Origin: Sphingomonas sp. HF-S4
GTDB taxonomy: Bacteria > Pseudomonadota > Alphaproteobacteria > Sphingomonadales > Sphingomonadaceae
Length of the DNA: 64,000 bases
Assembly: GCF_032911445.1 (NCBI RefSeq)
Contig: NZ_JAWJEJ010000001.1
Coordinates: 3,386,950 to 3,450,949, forward strand
Reading direction: 5' to 3'
A program made the translations under genes and the position numbers. This document shows positions 1-7,293 of this stretch, piece by piece. Within the stretch, counting starts at the first letter, position 1; each line of letters opens with the position of its first letter. The notes beneath the pieces were generated by a model that did not search any database, was not told where the DNA came from, and was given only the letters and a program-made list of their open reading frames with translations.

Positions 1-327
1 GCGGGTCTTGCCGACACCCGAGAAGACGATGTCCTTCGCCGCCATCCCCGCGGCGAGCGCGCGGGCGAGCTCGCCGCCCGAAACGACATCGGCGCCATAG
101 CCTTCATTGGCGAGCAGCCGTAGCACCGCGAGGTTGGGATTGGCCTTGACCGCGAAGGCCAAATGCTTGCGCTCGATCCCGGCGAGCCCGTCGCGGAAGG
201 CGCGGGCATGGCGCTGGAAGGTCGCGGCGGAGTATGCGTAAACGGGGGTGCCCACCGCCTCGGCGATGCGGGCGAGCGGGACGTTCTCGACATGCAGTTC
301 GCCGTCGATCAGAGTGAAATGATCCAT
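1..327 (-). CDS. lysA: Diaminopimelate decarboxylase, N-terminal part (runs off window)
   Basis: The enzyme decarboxylates meso-diaminopimelate to L-lysine with PLP in the cytoplasm. Only the first 109 codons are inside the window; the frame is still open at base 1. Residues around 55-60 read AFAVKANPN, where the Lys is the PLP-binding residue of the fold-III decarboxylase barrel, and SGGELARAL follows near residue 85 as in the family. The ATG at 327-325 starts [18 protein letters not shown], a normal family N terminus. It lies 9 bases after the stop of the small lipoprotein gene and reads the same way as argH, so the three probably form one transcript. Identity is secure; the C-terminal half cannot be judged. 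Confidence 0.95.
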   Translation of the reverse strand, partial: MDHFTLIDGELHVENVPLARIAEAVGTPVYAYSAATFQRHARAFRDGLAGIERKHLAFAVKANPNLAVLRLLANEGYGADVVSGGELARALAAGMAAKDIVFSGVGKTR

Positions 328-336
328 GATATTCCG

Positions 337-579
337 TCAGTTGGGAGGCGGCAGATCGAACGGGTCGGTCCGCCGTTTGTCCGAGCTCTCGATGAGGTCG
401 TCGCTGCGCGCGGGGCGCGTGGCCACCGGCGGTTTGAGCAGATCCTCGGGCGTCGGCGTCGTAGTCGCGCCATAGGGCGCGGGGGGCAGCGACGCGCCTT
501 CCGCCGGTTTGAGACCTTCGCGCGCGCCGCAGCCGGCCAGCGCCAGCAACGCGGTGAGCAGCAACAGCTCGCGCTTCAT
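337..579 (-). CDS. lptM: Small LptM-like lipoprotein
   Basis: This is an 80-residue predicted lipoprotein. Residues 1-17 are a short signal peptide with lipobox LALAGC, so Cys17 would be acylated. The rest is Pro-rich and low in complexity, ending DPFDLPPPN. LptM proteins are short lipoproteins with a GCG-x-x-G-L-K type start after the lipobox; here it is [10 protein letters not shown]. They assist maturation of the LPS transporter LptD in E. coli. The start overlaps the argH stop as ATGA (579-576), indicating translational coupling, and lysA follows 9 bases later. The LptM assignment rests on size, motif and gene position only, so it is an inference. Confidence 0.65.
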   Translation of the reverse strand: MKRELLLLTALLALAGCGAREGLKPAEGASLPPAPYGATTTPTPEDLLKPPVATRPARSDDLIESSDKRRTDPFDLPPPN

Positions 580-1955
580 CGTCCTTCCTCCTCGCGACCC
601 TGACGGGCCGCAGCGATCGCCGCGCGAACCCGCACCGGCGCAGTGCCGCCGAAGCTGGTGCGGCTGTTGACCGACGCATCGACGCTGAGCACGCCATATA
701 CGCGATCATCGATCCGCGCGTCGATTTCCTTCAGTGCATCGAGCGATAGCTGATCGAGCCGGCCACCCTGCGCCTCGGCCGCCGCGACGGCACGCCCGGT
801 TATATGGTGCGCCTCGCGAAACGGGATGCCCGCCTCGCGCACCAGCCAGTCGGCAAGGTCGGTCGCAGTGGCGAACCCAGATTCGGCGAGGCCGCGCATG
901 CGATCGGTGCGGAAGGTCGCGCTTTCGACCATCCCGGTCATCGCTGCGATGCACAGGCCGAGCAGGTCATGCGCCTCGAACACCGGCGGCTTGTCGTCCT
1001 GCATGTCCTTCGAATAAGCGAGCGGCAGGCCCTTCATCGTGATCATCAGGCTCACCAAAGCACCGGTGATCCGCCCGGCATGGCCGCGGACCAGCTCGGC
1101 GGCGTCGGGGTTGCGCTTCTGCGGCATGATCGAGCTGCCGGTCGACCATTGGTCGGAAAGGCTGACGAAGCCGAAGGGCTGGCTTGCCCAGATCACGAAC
1201 TCCTCGGCCAGCCGGCTCAGATGCAGGCTGCACTGCGCCGCGGCGGTGAGATATTCGATCGCAAAGTCGCGATCGGAGACCGAATCGAGCGAGTTGCGCG
1301 TCGGGCCGTCGAAGCCGAGCGCTTGCGCGGTGGCGTCGCGGTCGAGCGGGAAACCGGTGCCGGCGAGCGCCGCCGAGCCGAGCGGGCAGAGGTTCATCCG
1401 GGCGCGGGCGTCGGTGAAGCGTGAGCGATCGCGCGCGAACATCTCGAAATAGGCCATCAGGTGATGGCCGAGCGTCACCGGCTGGGCGCTCTGGAGATGG
1501 GTGAAGCCGGGCATGACGCTCTCGGCATGTTCTTCGGCACGCGCGAGCAGCGCGTCCTGGAGCCCGGCCAGCGCCGCCTCGGCCTGGTCGATCGCGTCGC
1601 GCACCCAGAGGCGGAAGTCGGTCGCGACCTGGTCGTTGCGCGAGCGCGCGGTGTGGAGCCGGCCTGCGGACGGCCCGATCCGATCGGCCAGCCGCGCCTC
1701 TGCGAGCATGTGGATATCCTCGAGCGCAAGATCGTCGGGGACGCCCTGTTCCTCGAACTCGACGGCAACGGCATCGAGCCCCTCGCCGATCCGCGCGGCA
1801 TCCTCTTCGGAAACGATCCCCTGGCGCCCGAGCATTTCGACATGCGCCTTCGATCCGAGCAGATCCTGCCGCCACATCCGCTTGTCGAAGGGAATCGAGG
1901 CGTTTATCTCCCGCATGACTGCAGAGGGCCCTTCAGCGAAGCGCCCACCCCACAT
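576..1955 (-). CDS. argH: Argininosuccinate lyase
   Basis: The enzyme cleaves argininosuccinate to arginine and fumarate, the last step of arginine synthesis, as a cytoplasmic tetramer. The 459 residues match the usual length. [14 protein letters not shown] lies at about 101-113, FTHLQSAQP at 151-159 (general-acid His 153), and the superfamily signature [12 protein letters not shown] at 273-284 carries the catalytic Ser. The start chosen is ATG 1955-1953, giving [10 protein letters not shown], the standard ArgH N terminus; the frame stays open far upstream but lacks family similarity there. The start codon shares the palindrome CATG with the start of the divergent thioredoxin gene, so its promoter must lie inside that gene. 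It is followed by the LptM-like gene with an ATGA overlap. Confidence 0.96.
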   Translation of the reverse strand: MWGGRFAEGPSAVMREINASIPFDKRMWRQDLLGSKAHVEMLGRQGIVSEEDAARIGEGLDAVAVEFEEQGVPDDLALEDIHMLAEARLADRIGPSAGRLHTARSRNDQVATDFRLWVRDAIDQAEAALAGLQDALLARAEEHAESVMPGFTHLQSAQPVTLGHHLMAYFEMFARDRSRFTDARARMNLCPLGSAALAGTGFPLDRDATAQALGFDGPTRNSLDSVSDRDFAIEYLTAAAQCSLHLSRLAEEFVIWASQPFGFVSLSDQWSTGSSIMPQKRNPDAAELVRGHAGRITGALVSLMITMKGLPLAYSKDMQDDKPPVFEAHDLLGLCIAAMTGMVESATFRTDRMRGLAESGFATATDLADWLVREAGIPFREAHHITGRAVAAAEAQGGRLDQLSLDALKEIDARIDDRVYGVLSVDASVNSRTSFGGTAPVRVRAAIAAARQGREEEGR

Positions 1956-2538
1956 GGCATTGGAGCTATCCTTGCGCCCAGCGATTGCGCTTCTCCTTCT
2001 TGCAGCGAGCCTGACCGGCGGCTGCGATAGGCAATCCCAACCCCAGCGGCAAGCCGAGGGCGCGAATGTCGCGCTCGAGGCGCCAGCCAAGCCGATCGAC
2101 AAGCTCGATCGCAGCCATAAGGGCGAGGCCGCGCCGGCCTTCCCGTTCGCCGATGGCGCGGGCAAGAAACGCACGCTCGCCGATTTCCGCGGCAAGCCGG
2201 TGCTGCTCAACCTGTGGGCGACCTGGTGTGCGCCGTGCGTCAAGGAAATGCCGACGCTCGATGCGCTGGCCGTGCGCGAGGGCGAAAAGCTCCAGGTTGT
2301 GACGATCAGCCAGGATTTCGATCCGGCAAAGGTGGCACCGTTCTTCGCAGCAGCGAAGTTCCAGAAGCTCCAACCCAATATCGATAGCGATGTCACGTTC
2401 AGCACGCGGATGGGCGTCAACCTGCCGACGACGATCCTCTATGACGCGGTCGGCGCAGAAATATGGCGGAAACTCGGAGACACAAATTGGGCCAGCGACG
2501 AGGCCGCCAAGTTGATCGCTGAGGCGCAGATTCCGTAA
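1954..2538 (+). CDS. TlpA-family thioredoxin-like lipoprotein
   Basis: This is a 194-residue periplasm-facing disulfide reductase of the TlpA/ResA type. Residues 1-23 form a signal peptide ending in lipobox LTGGC. The thioredoxin fold starts near residue 60, with active site WATWCAPC at about 88-95, and the cis-Pro region is VNLPTT. TlpA-like proteins keep apo-cytochrome or cuproprotein cysteines reduced, but no partner gene is adjacent, so the substrate is unknown. The start ATG at 1954 shares two bases with the argH start on the other strand. TTG codons at 1960 and 1972 are alternatives that would separate the genes but shorten the signal peptide. The fold is certain, the exact role is not. 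Confidence 0.88.
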   Translation: MALELSLRPAIALLLLAASLTGGCDRQSQPQRQAEGANVALEAPAKPIDKLDRSHKGEAAPAFPFADGAGKKRTLADFRGKPVLLNLWATWCAPCVKEMPTLDALAVREGEKLQVVTISQDFDPAKVAPFFAAAKFQKLQPNIDSDVTFSTRMGVNLPTTILYDAVGAEIWRKLGDTNWASDEAAKLIAEAQIP

Positions 2539-2574
2539 CGTCATTCGAATATACTGAACCGACTGGTAACGTTG

Positions 2575-2603
2575 TTGACATTGACGTTCACGGAAACAAT
2601 TTT
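2575..2603 (+). promoter_or_regulatory. Possible weak promoter of the chemoreceptor gene
   Basis: TTGACA at 2575-2580 is followed after 17 bases by AATTTT at 2598-2603, a poor -10. A second TTGACG lies directly after the first. If used, the transcript would carry a leader of about 95 bases containing the inverted repeat at 2647-2682. No flagellar sigma-28 type site is apparent. Confidence 0.25.
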
Positions 2604-2646
2604 CGAGTCAAAGCGCCGTTAATGACCCCATTGGCCTATGAATCCG

Positions 2647-2682
2647 GAAAGCCCCGACCTTTCAGGGAAGAGCCGGGCTTTC
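2647..2682 (+). promoter_or_regulatory. Inverted repeat in the leader of the chemoreceptor gene
   Basis: GAAAGCCC (2647-2654) and GGGCTTTC (2675-2682) are perfect inverted arms with a 20-base loop that itself holds a small CCTTTCAGG mirror. The structure ends 23 bases before the ATG at 2706 and has no T-run. It could be a protein- or RNA-binding leader element; it does not match a cyclic-di-GMP riboswitch that can be recognised by eye. Confidence 0.4.
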
Positions 2683-2705
2683 TTCGGAAACATAGGGTCG
2701 AAACA

Positions 2706-4586
2706 ATGCAACGGATTCTCGGTCGGATCTCCATCTCCAGCAAATTCCTCGGGCTGCTAGGGCTGCTCGGGCTGGTCACGCTCGGCATCGCCATCGCCAG
2801 TTCGGTCGCGCTGCGCAACACGTCGGCGAGCTATTCGGAGGTCGTCGACAGCAAGCTGCCGGTGACCACGCGCTATGCCCGCCTCAATCGCCTGGCCGTC
2901 GAGATGGGGCTCAACGGCTATCGCGTCCTGGTATATCCGGGCGGTTCGTCGGTCGGCCGCACCTCGATGGAGGGCGTGGAGACGGCGTTCAAGTCGGCCG
3001 AGACGCTGCTCGACGAAGTGAACGCGCTCGATAGCAGCGCTGCCGAAGAGACCGCCGAACTTCGCGTCGCCGTTGCGAGCATCCATGCCCAGACCGCCGA
3101 CGCCGCGAAAAAGGGCTTTGTGAATGATAACGATGCGGCACGGGTGATCCTGGAAAAGGTCGATGGTGAGATCGATGCACTCGCCACCAAGCTTCAGAAG
3201 CTCAACAAGGGGCGTACCGATAAAGCCTCGGCACTCGCCAAGACGCTTTCCGAACAGTCTGCCGCGACGGCGTGGACGCTGCTTGCGGTCAGCGTCCTCG
3301 GCCTGATCGGGGCGATCGCCACGGCGCTGGTCGTCTCGCGGATCGGCATCACCGGCCCGATCAAGAACCTGCAGGAGACGATGGCCAAGCTCGCCGCGGG
3401 CAACAACCGCGTCGAGGTCGAGGGCACCGAGCGCCGCGACGAAGTGGGCAGCATGGCCAAGACCGTGCTGGTGTTCCGCGAAGCAGCGGTCGAGAAGGAA
3501 AAGGCCGACGCAGCCAAGAAAATCTCGGATGCCGAGCAGCAGCGCGTGGTCACGACGCTCGAGTCGAACCTCAGCAAGCTGGCGCAGGGCGACCTGACCA
3601 TCTCGATCGACGAGGCATTCTCGCCAGCCTATGAATCGGTCAAGACCAACTTCAATGCCGCCGTCGCCGAACTGCGCACGCTGATCGGCACGGTGATGGA
3701 AAGCACGATCGCGATCCGCACCGGCTCGGGCGAAATCGCCCAGGCCTCCGAGGATCTGGCGCGCCGCACCGAAGCCAATGCCGCGAGCCTCGAAGAGACC
3801 TCGGCAGCCGTCACCCAGATGGACGGCCGCCTCAAGGCCACTGCCGCCTCGGCCGGCCGCACCGTCGAGCGCGCCGATGGCGCCATCGCCACGGTCTCGG
3901 GCGGTCGCAAGATCGCCGACGAGGCAGTCCAGGCGATGAGCCGGGTCGCCGACGGCGCCAAGGGCATCGACAGCGTGATCGAAGGTCTCGACAAGATCGC
4001 GTTCCAGACGCGCGTTCTTGCGATGAACGCGGCGGTCGAAGCCGGGCGGGCGGGTGAAGCGGGCCGCGGCTTCGCCGTCGTCGCCGACCTCGTCTCGGCG
4101 CTCGCGATGCGCTCGGAAGAAGAAGCCGCACGGGCTCGCGACCAGCTCACCGCGACGCAGACCGACATCGTCTCGGCGGTGGAGATGGTCCAGAAGGTCG
4201 ATGTCGCGCTTGCCGACATCTCGGGCGACGTGGGCGAGGTCCATACGCTGCTCGGTCAGATGGCGAGCGACAACCAGGCGCAGTCGACCGCGATCACCGA
4301 GATCAGCGTCGCGATCGGCACGATGGACCAGTCGACCCAGCAGAACGCCGCGATGGTCGAGCAGACCTCGGCTGCCGCGCGCAACCTGTCGAGCGAAGTC
4401 GTCGCTCTCAGCGAGCAGGCGTCGAAGTTCGATGTCGGCGGCAACGCCCGTCCGGTCGCGCGCACCAGCGCCCCGGCCCGGACCGCCGCAGCGCCGGCCA
4501 AGTCGAACGGCTATGTCTCGCCGGTCAAGGCATTGCCCGTCGCGGCGATGGCCAGCGCCGGCGGCGACGATTGGGCGTCGTTCTAA
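2706..4586 (+). CDS. Methyl-accepting chemotaxis protein
   Basis: This is a 626-residue membrane chemoreceptor that would control CheA through CheW. TM1 is about 14-35, a helical periplasmic sensor 36-188, TM2 189-211 and HAMP 212-264, followed by a second HAMP-like stretch near 285-335 and the signalling coiled coil 345-540. The hairpin tip reads KIAFQTRVLAMNAAVEAGRA (430-449), then GRGFAVVADLVSALAMRS. Arg replaces the usual Asn after FQT, and Leu-Val-Ser replaces Glu-Val-Arg. The last five residues are DWASF, a W-x-x-F tail like the CheR-docking pentapeptide. ATG 2706 is chosen because the membrane-targeting N terminus begins there; upstream codons look non-coding. No che or flagellar genes are nearby. 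Confidence 0.93.
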   Translation: MQRILGRISISSKFLGLLGLLGLVTLGIAIASSVALRNTSASYSEVVDSKLPVTTRYARLNRLAVEMGLNGYRVLVYPGGSSVGRTSMEGVETAFKSAETLLDEVNALDSSAAEETAELRVAVASIHAQTADAAKKGFVNDNDAARVILEKVDGEIDALATKLQKLNKGRTDKASALAKTLSEQSAATAWTLLAVSVLGLIGAIATALVVSRIGITGPIKNLQETMAKLAAGNNRVEVEGTERRDEVGSMAKTVLVFREAAVEKEKADAAKKISDAEQQRVVTTLESNLSKLAQGDLTISIDEAFSPAYESVKTNFNAAVAELRTLIGTVMESTIAIRTGSGEIAQASEDLARRTEANAASLEETSAAVTQMDGRLKATAASAGRTVERADGAIATVSGGRKIADEAVQAMSRVADGAKGIDSVIEGLDKIAFQTRVLAMNAAVEAGRAGEAGRGFAVVADLVSALAMRSEEEAARARDQLTATQTDIVSAVEMVQKVDVALADISGDVGEVHTLLGQMASDNQAQSTAITEISVAIGTMDQSTQQNAAMVEQTSAAARNLSSEVVALSEQASKFDVGGNARPVARTSAPARTAAAPAKSNGYVSPVKALPVAAMASAGGDDWASF

Positions 4587-4598
4587 ACGACGTCTGAC

Positions 4599-4632
4599 GC
4601 CGGAGGGGCGTTCCGTACCCCGTCCCTCCGGC
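4599..4632 (+). terminator. First hairpin downstream of the chemoreceptor gene
   Basis: GCCGGAGGG (4599-4607) pairs perfectly with CCCTCCGGC (4624-4632) around a 16-base loop, 13 bases after the stop codon. There is no T-run, so it is probably an mRNA 3'-end structure rather than a complete intrinsic terminator. Confidence 0.4.
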
Positions 4633-4653
4633 ACCCCTCTCGAATACCCCCGA

Positions 4654-4694
4654 GCGACCGGCGGCGAATCATGCGATTCGTCGCCGGTCGCTTT
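4654..4694 (+). terminator. Long hairpin terminator after the chemoreceptor gene
   Basis: A 17-base-pair stem (4654-4670 with 4675-4691) has one mismatch and an ATGC loop, followed by TTT. It is very stable and lies between the chemoreceptor gene and the convergent tRNA-Gln, so it likely ends transcription of the former. Confidence 0.55.
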
Positions 4695-4780
4695 GCGTGC
4701 TGCGATGGATGAGAGCTCGCATTCGCGCGATCGACGGCGCGATCGCACGCGGCGACCGATCTTCGAAATCGAAGGAAACC

Positions 4781-4854
4781 TGGATGCCCCGTGAGGATTC
4801 GAACCTCAATTGACGGAGTCAGAGTCCGTAGTCTTACCTTTAGACGACGGGGCA
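4781..4854 (-). tRNA. tRNA-Gln (anticodon CTG)
   Basis: The cloverleaf reads on the minus strand from 4854. The acceptor arm TGCCCCG pairs with CGGGGCA, the anticodon arm ACGGA-CTCTGAC-TCCGT exposes CTG for CAG codons, and the T-loop is GGTTCGAATCC. The 3' end includes an encoded CCA (4783-4781). Total length is 74 bases. The weak T1-A72 end is typical of glutamine tRNAs. Confidence 0.96.
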
Positions 4855-5007
4855 ACAGGGGCGGCGAGATAGGACGACATTCCAGTGCTGTCAACGCGGC
4901 TTTTCGCCCGCGCCTTGCCCCGCCCCTCCGCCTGCGCTAGCCTCGCGCCCAAGCACCGGACGGCTGCAGGTGGCCGAGACGGAACAGAACATAAGCGAGT
5001 ACAAGCG

Positions 5008-6063
5008 ATGGGGGATGGCCCAGCCAGAGTGCCCCGTGGCCGGAACAGTGGTTCCGCCCAACCGATCCCCAAGGCGCCGCCCGAGCGGGCGATGCGTGCC
5101 CGCTGGCCCGAATCGCGCCATTTCGCCGCGCTAGACCTCGGCACCAACAATTGCCGGCTGCTGATCGCGCGGCCGCAGGGCAGCAGCTTCACCGTCATCG
5201 ACGCCTTTTCGCGGATCGTCCGGCTGGGCGAGGGTCTCGCGACGACGGGCCAGCTTTCGGATGCCGCGATCGAGCGGACGATCGCGGCGCTGCGCATCTG
5301 CGCCGACAAGCTCAAGCGCCGTAACGTCGCGCTCGCCCGCTCGGTTGCGACCGAGGCGTGCCGCCAAGCCTCGAACGGCGCCGCGTTCATCGAGCGCGTC
5401 TATCACGAGACCGGCATCGCGCTCGACATCATCACTGCCGAGGAAGAGGCGCGGCTCGCCGTGCTCGGCTGCCACGCACTGCTCGAGCCCGGCGACGGAC
5501 CTGCGTTGGTGTTCGACATCGGCGGAGGATCGACCGAGCTCGTCCTGGTCGATTCGCGTGCCGCAGTGCCGCGCATCCTCGACTGGCACAGCGCGCCCTG
5601 GGGCGTCGTCTCGCTCACCGAGGCGGCGGGGCTCGCCGACGGATCGGCGCAGGGCGCGGCGGTCTATGCCGATATGCGCGCACGCGTATCGGAGAGCTTC
5701 GCACCGTTCGTATCGCGGCTGCGCACCCCCAAGGGCACGCCGCGGCTGCTCGGCACTTCGGGCACCGTCACCACGCTCGCCAGCGTGCATCTCGGGCTGC
5801 CGACCTATGACCGCTCGGTGGTCGACGGGCTGATCGTCCCGTCGGCGGCGATGCGCGACGTCAGCCAGCGAATCTCGACCATGAGCATGGCCGAGCGCTC
5901 GCAGGTGCCATGCATCGGCGCCGAGCGCGCCGACCTGGTCGTCGCGGGCTGCGCGATCCTCGAGACGATCCTGGACCTTTGGCCGGCCGAACGGCTCGGC
6001 ATCGCCGATCGCGGCATTCGCGAGGGCATCCTCAGACGATTGATGAATGGAGAAAGATTGTGA
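5008..6063 (+). CDS. Ppx/GppA-family phosphatase
   Basis: This 351-residue protein of the actin/Hsp70-fold exopolyphosphatase and pppGpp-phosphatase family hydrolyses polyphosphate or pppGpp in the cytoplasm. Phosphate-1 motif ALDLGTNNCRLL lies at about 40-51, ITAEEEARLA follows (the usual TGxEEA region), and phosphate-2 motif FDIGGGSTEL is near 168. It lacks the extra C-terminal HD domain of long Ppx forms, so it is the short alphaproteobacterial type. The start is uncertain: ATG 5008 is used, but ATG 5092 would remove 28 poorly conserved residues. It is coupled to rlmE by a GTGA overlap, an arrangement common in this group. Whether polyphosphate or pppGpp is the true substrate cannot be told. 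Confidence 0.9.
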   Translation: MGDGPARVPRGRNSGSAQPIPKAPPERAMRARWPESRHFAALDLGTNNCRLLIARPQGSSFTVIDAFSRIVRLGEGLATTGQLSDAAIERTIAALRICADKLKRRNVALARSVATEACRQASNGAAFIERVYHETGIALDIITAEEEARLAVLGCHALLEPGDGPALVFDIGGGSTELVLVDSRAAVPRILDWHSAPWGVVSLTEAAGLADGSAQGAAVYADMRARVSESFAPFVSRLRTPKGTPRLLGTSGTVTTLASVHLGLPTYDRSVVDGLIVPSAAMRDVSQRISTMSMAERSQVPCIGAERADLVVAGCAILETILDLWPAERLGIADRGIREGILRRLMNGERL

Positions 6064-6740
6064 GCCGAGGCGGCGCACGCGGGCATACCCGCGTCAAGAC
6101 GGCGCGCAGCCGCACCGCGCAATCGACGCGCTGGCTCGAACGCCAGCTCAACGACCCCTATGTCAAGCGCGCCAAGGCCGAGGGCTATCGCAGCCGCGCC
6201 GCATACAAGCTGATCGAGCTCGACGAGAAGTTCGATTTTCTCAAGGGTTCGAAGCGCGTCATCGACCTGGGGCTGGCCCCGGGCGGCTGGACGCAGGTGG
6301 TGCGCAAGCGGCTGCCCAAGGCCGTGGTGGTCGGGATCGATCTGCTGCCGGTCGATCCGATCGACGGCGCGACGATCCTGCAGATGGACTTCATGGACGA
6401 TGCCGCGCCCGACCGGCTGATCGAGGCGCTGGGCGGCGCGCCCGACCTAATCGTCTCCGACATGGCGGCCAATACCGTCGGCCACCCGCAGACCGATGCG
6501 CTGCGCACGATGGGCCTGGTCGAGGCGGCGCTCGATTTCGCGGTCCAGGTGATACAGCCTGGCGGGACGTTCGTTTCGAAGGTGTTCGCCGGCGGTGCCG
6601 ATTCGGCGCTCGTCGCCGAGATGAAGCGCAACTTCGCGACGGTGAAGCACGCCAAGCCGCCGTCCAGCCGCAAGGGCTCGGTCGAGTGGTTCGTGGTGGC
6701 GCAAGGGTTCAAGGGCCGGCGCGAACCTACCCCCGAATGA
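6060..6740 (+). CDS. rlmE: 23S rRNA 2'-O-methyltransferase RlmE (FtsJ/RrmJ)
   Basis: The enzyme methylates the 2'-hydroxyl of U2552 (E. coli numbering) in the 50S A-loop using SAM. The 226 residues contain the SAM motif DLGLAPGGWTQVV and the K-D-K-E catalytic tetrad: K in AAYKLIELD, D in SDMAAN, K in VSKVFAGG and E in GSVEWFVV. The start is GTG 6060, overlapping the previous stop as GTGA, with GGAGAAAG directly upstream. A basic N-terminal extension (GGARGHTRVKTARSRTAQS) likely binds RNA. Transcription probably ends in the bidirectional hairpin region just downstream, shared with convergent rpoZ. Confidence 0.96.
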   Translation: MSRGGARGHTRVKTARSRTAQSTRWLERQLNDPYVKRAKAEGYRSRAAYKLIELDEKFDFLKGSKRVIDLGLAPGGWTQVVRKRLPKAVVVGIDLLPVDPIDGATILQMDFMDDAAPDRLIEALGGAPDLIVSDMAANTVGHPQTDALRTMGLVEAALDFAVQVIQPGGTFVSKVFAGGADSALVAEMKRNFATVKHAKPPSSRKGSVEWFVVAQGFKGRREPTPE

Positions 6741-6768
6741 AAAACGGCCCCGGATCGCTCCGGGGCCG
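6740..6768 (-). terminator. Intrinsic terminator of rpoZ
   Basis: On the minus strand a perfect 10-base-pair GC stem (6768-6759 with 6754-6745) with a 4-base loop is followed by TTTTT, whose last base is the final A of the rlmE stop codon. It can also act as the 3' hairpin of the convergent rlmE transcript, though that side lacks a T-run. Confidence 0.8.
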
Positions 6769-6794
6769 CCTTACGCTCGGGTCGCTGCGAAGGC

Positions 6795-7139
6795 TCAGCC
6801 TTCGTAGTCGGCGCCCAGATTCTGGTTGCGGGGCGGGGCCGCCGCGGTGAGGCGCAGCGCCTCGGCCGACTGGGCCAGCGAGCCGACCTCGTCCGGGGCT
6901 TCCTCGTCGTCGATCTGGACGCGCTGCAGGCTCGAGACCACCGCTTCTTCGAGGTGATTCGGGCGAACCATCTCCTCGGCGATCTCGCGCAGCGCGACGA
7001 CCGGATTCTTGTCACGGTCGCGGTCGAGCATCAGCTCGGCACCGCCCGAGATCTGCCGTGCGCGCTGCGCTGCGAACAGGACCAGGTCGAACCGGTTCGG
7101 GATCTTGTCGACGCAATCCTCGACTGTGACGCGCGCCAT
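6795..7139 (-). CDS. rpoZ: RNA polymerase omega subunit
   Basis: Omega stabilises the beta-prime subunit during RNA polymerase assembly. The 114 residues begin [20 protein letters not shown], followed by [11 protein letters not shown] and [13 protein letters not shown], the diagnostic omega helices. The acidic C-terminal tail, ending LGADYEG, is the extended alphaproteobacterial form. A promoter with -35 TTGACA and -10 TATCTG stands 40-70 bases upstream, and a terminator follows. In many alphaproteobacteria rpoZ neighbours spoT; here it is next to rlmE and a phospholipase-D gene instead. Confidence 0.96.
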   Translation of the reverse strand: MARVTVEDCVDKIPNRFDLVLFAAQRARQISGGAELMLDRDRDKNPVVALREIAEEMVRPNHLEEAVVSSLQRVQIDDEEAPDEVGSLAQSAEALRLTAAAPPRNQNLGADYEG

Positions 7140-7178
7140 CTACGCTTCCTTGAAAATGGGAATTCGGGAGAGGGGCGG

Positions 7179-7207
7179 CAGATAGGCAGCACCCCAAGGA
7201 TTGTCAA
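7179..7207 (-). promoter_or_regulatory. rpoZ promoter
   Basis: On the minus strand TTGACA (7207-7202) and TATCTG (7184-7179) are separated by exactly 17 bases, a good housekeeping sigma-70 arrangement. The -10 ends 39 bases before the rpoZ ATG. Confidence 0.65.
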
Positions 7208-7293
7208 GAAAAACGCCGCCCGCGCCGTGCCAGGCAACCTGCGCGCAACCCGCGAGTTCAAGGGACGAACGGCTTGTCAGGATCGCGCGACGC

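Noticed and set aside
1956..2420. Longer argH reading frame upstream of 1955
   Set aside because: These codons lie antisense to the thioredoxin-like gene and have no ArgH similarity; MWGGRF is the standard N terminus.
2647..2682. Cyclic-di-GMP riboswitch before the chemoreceptor
   Set aside because: Only one inverted repeat is visible and the conserved GEMM-I bases are not recognised; kept as an unassigned leader element.
2757..4748. 663-codon open frame antisense to the chemoreceptor
   Set aside because: The same GC-driven artefact; the forward frame has clear TM, HAMP and signalling domains.
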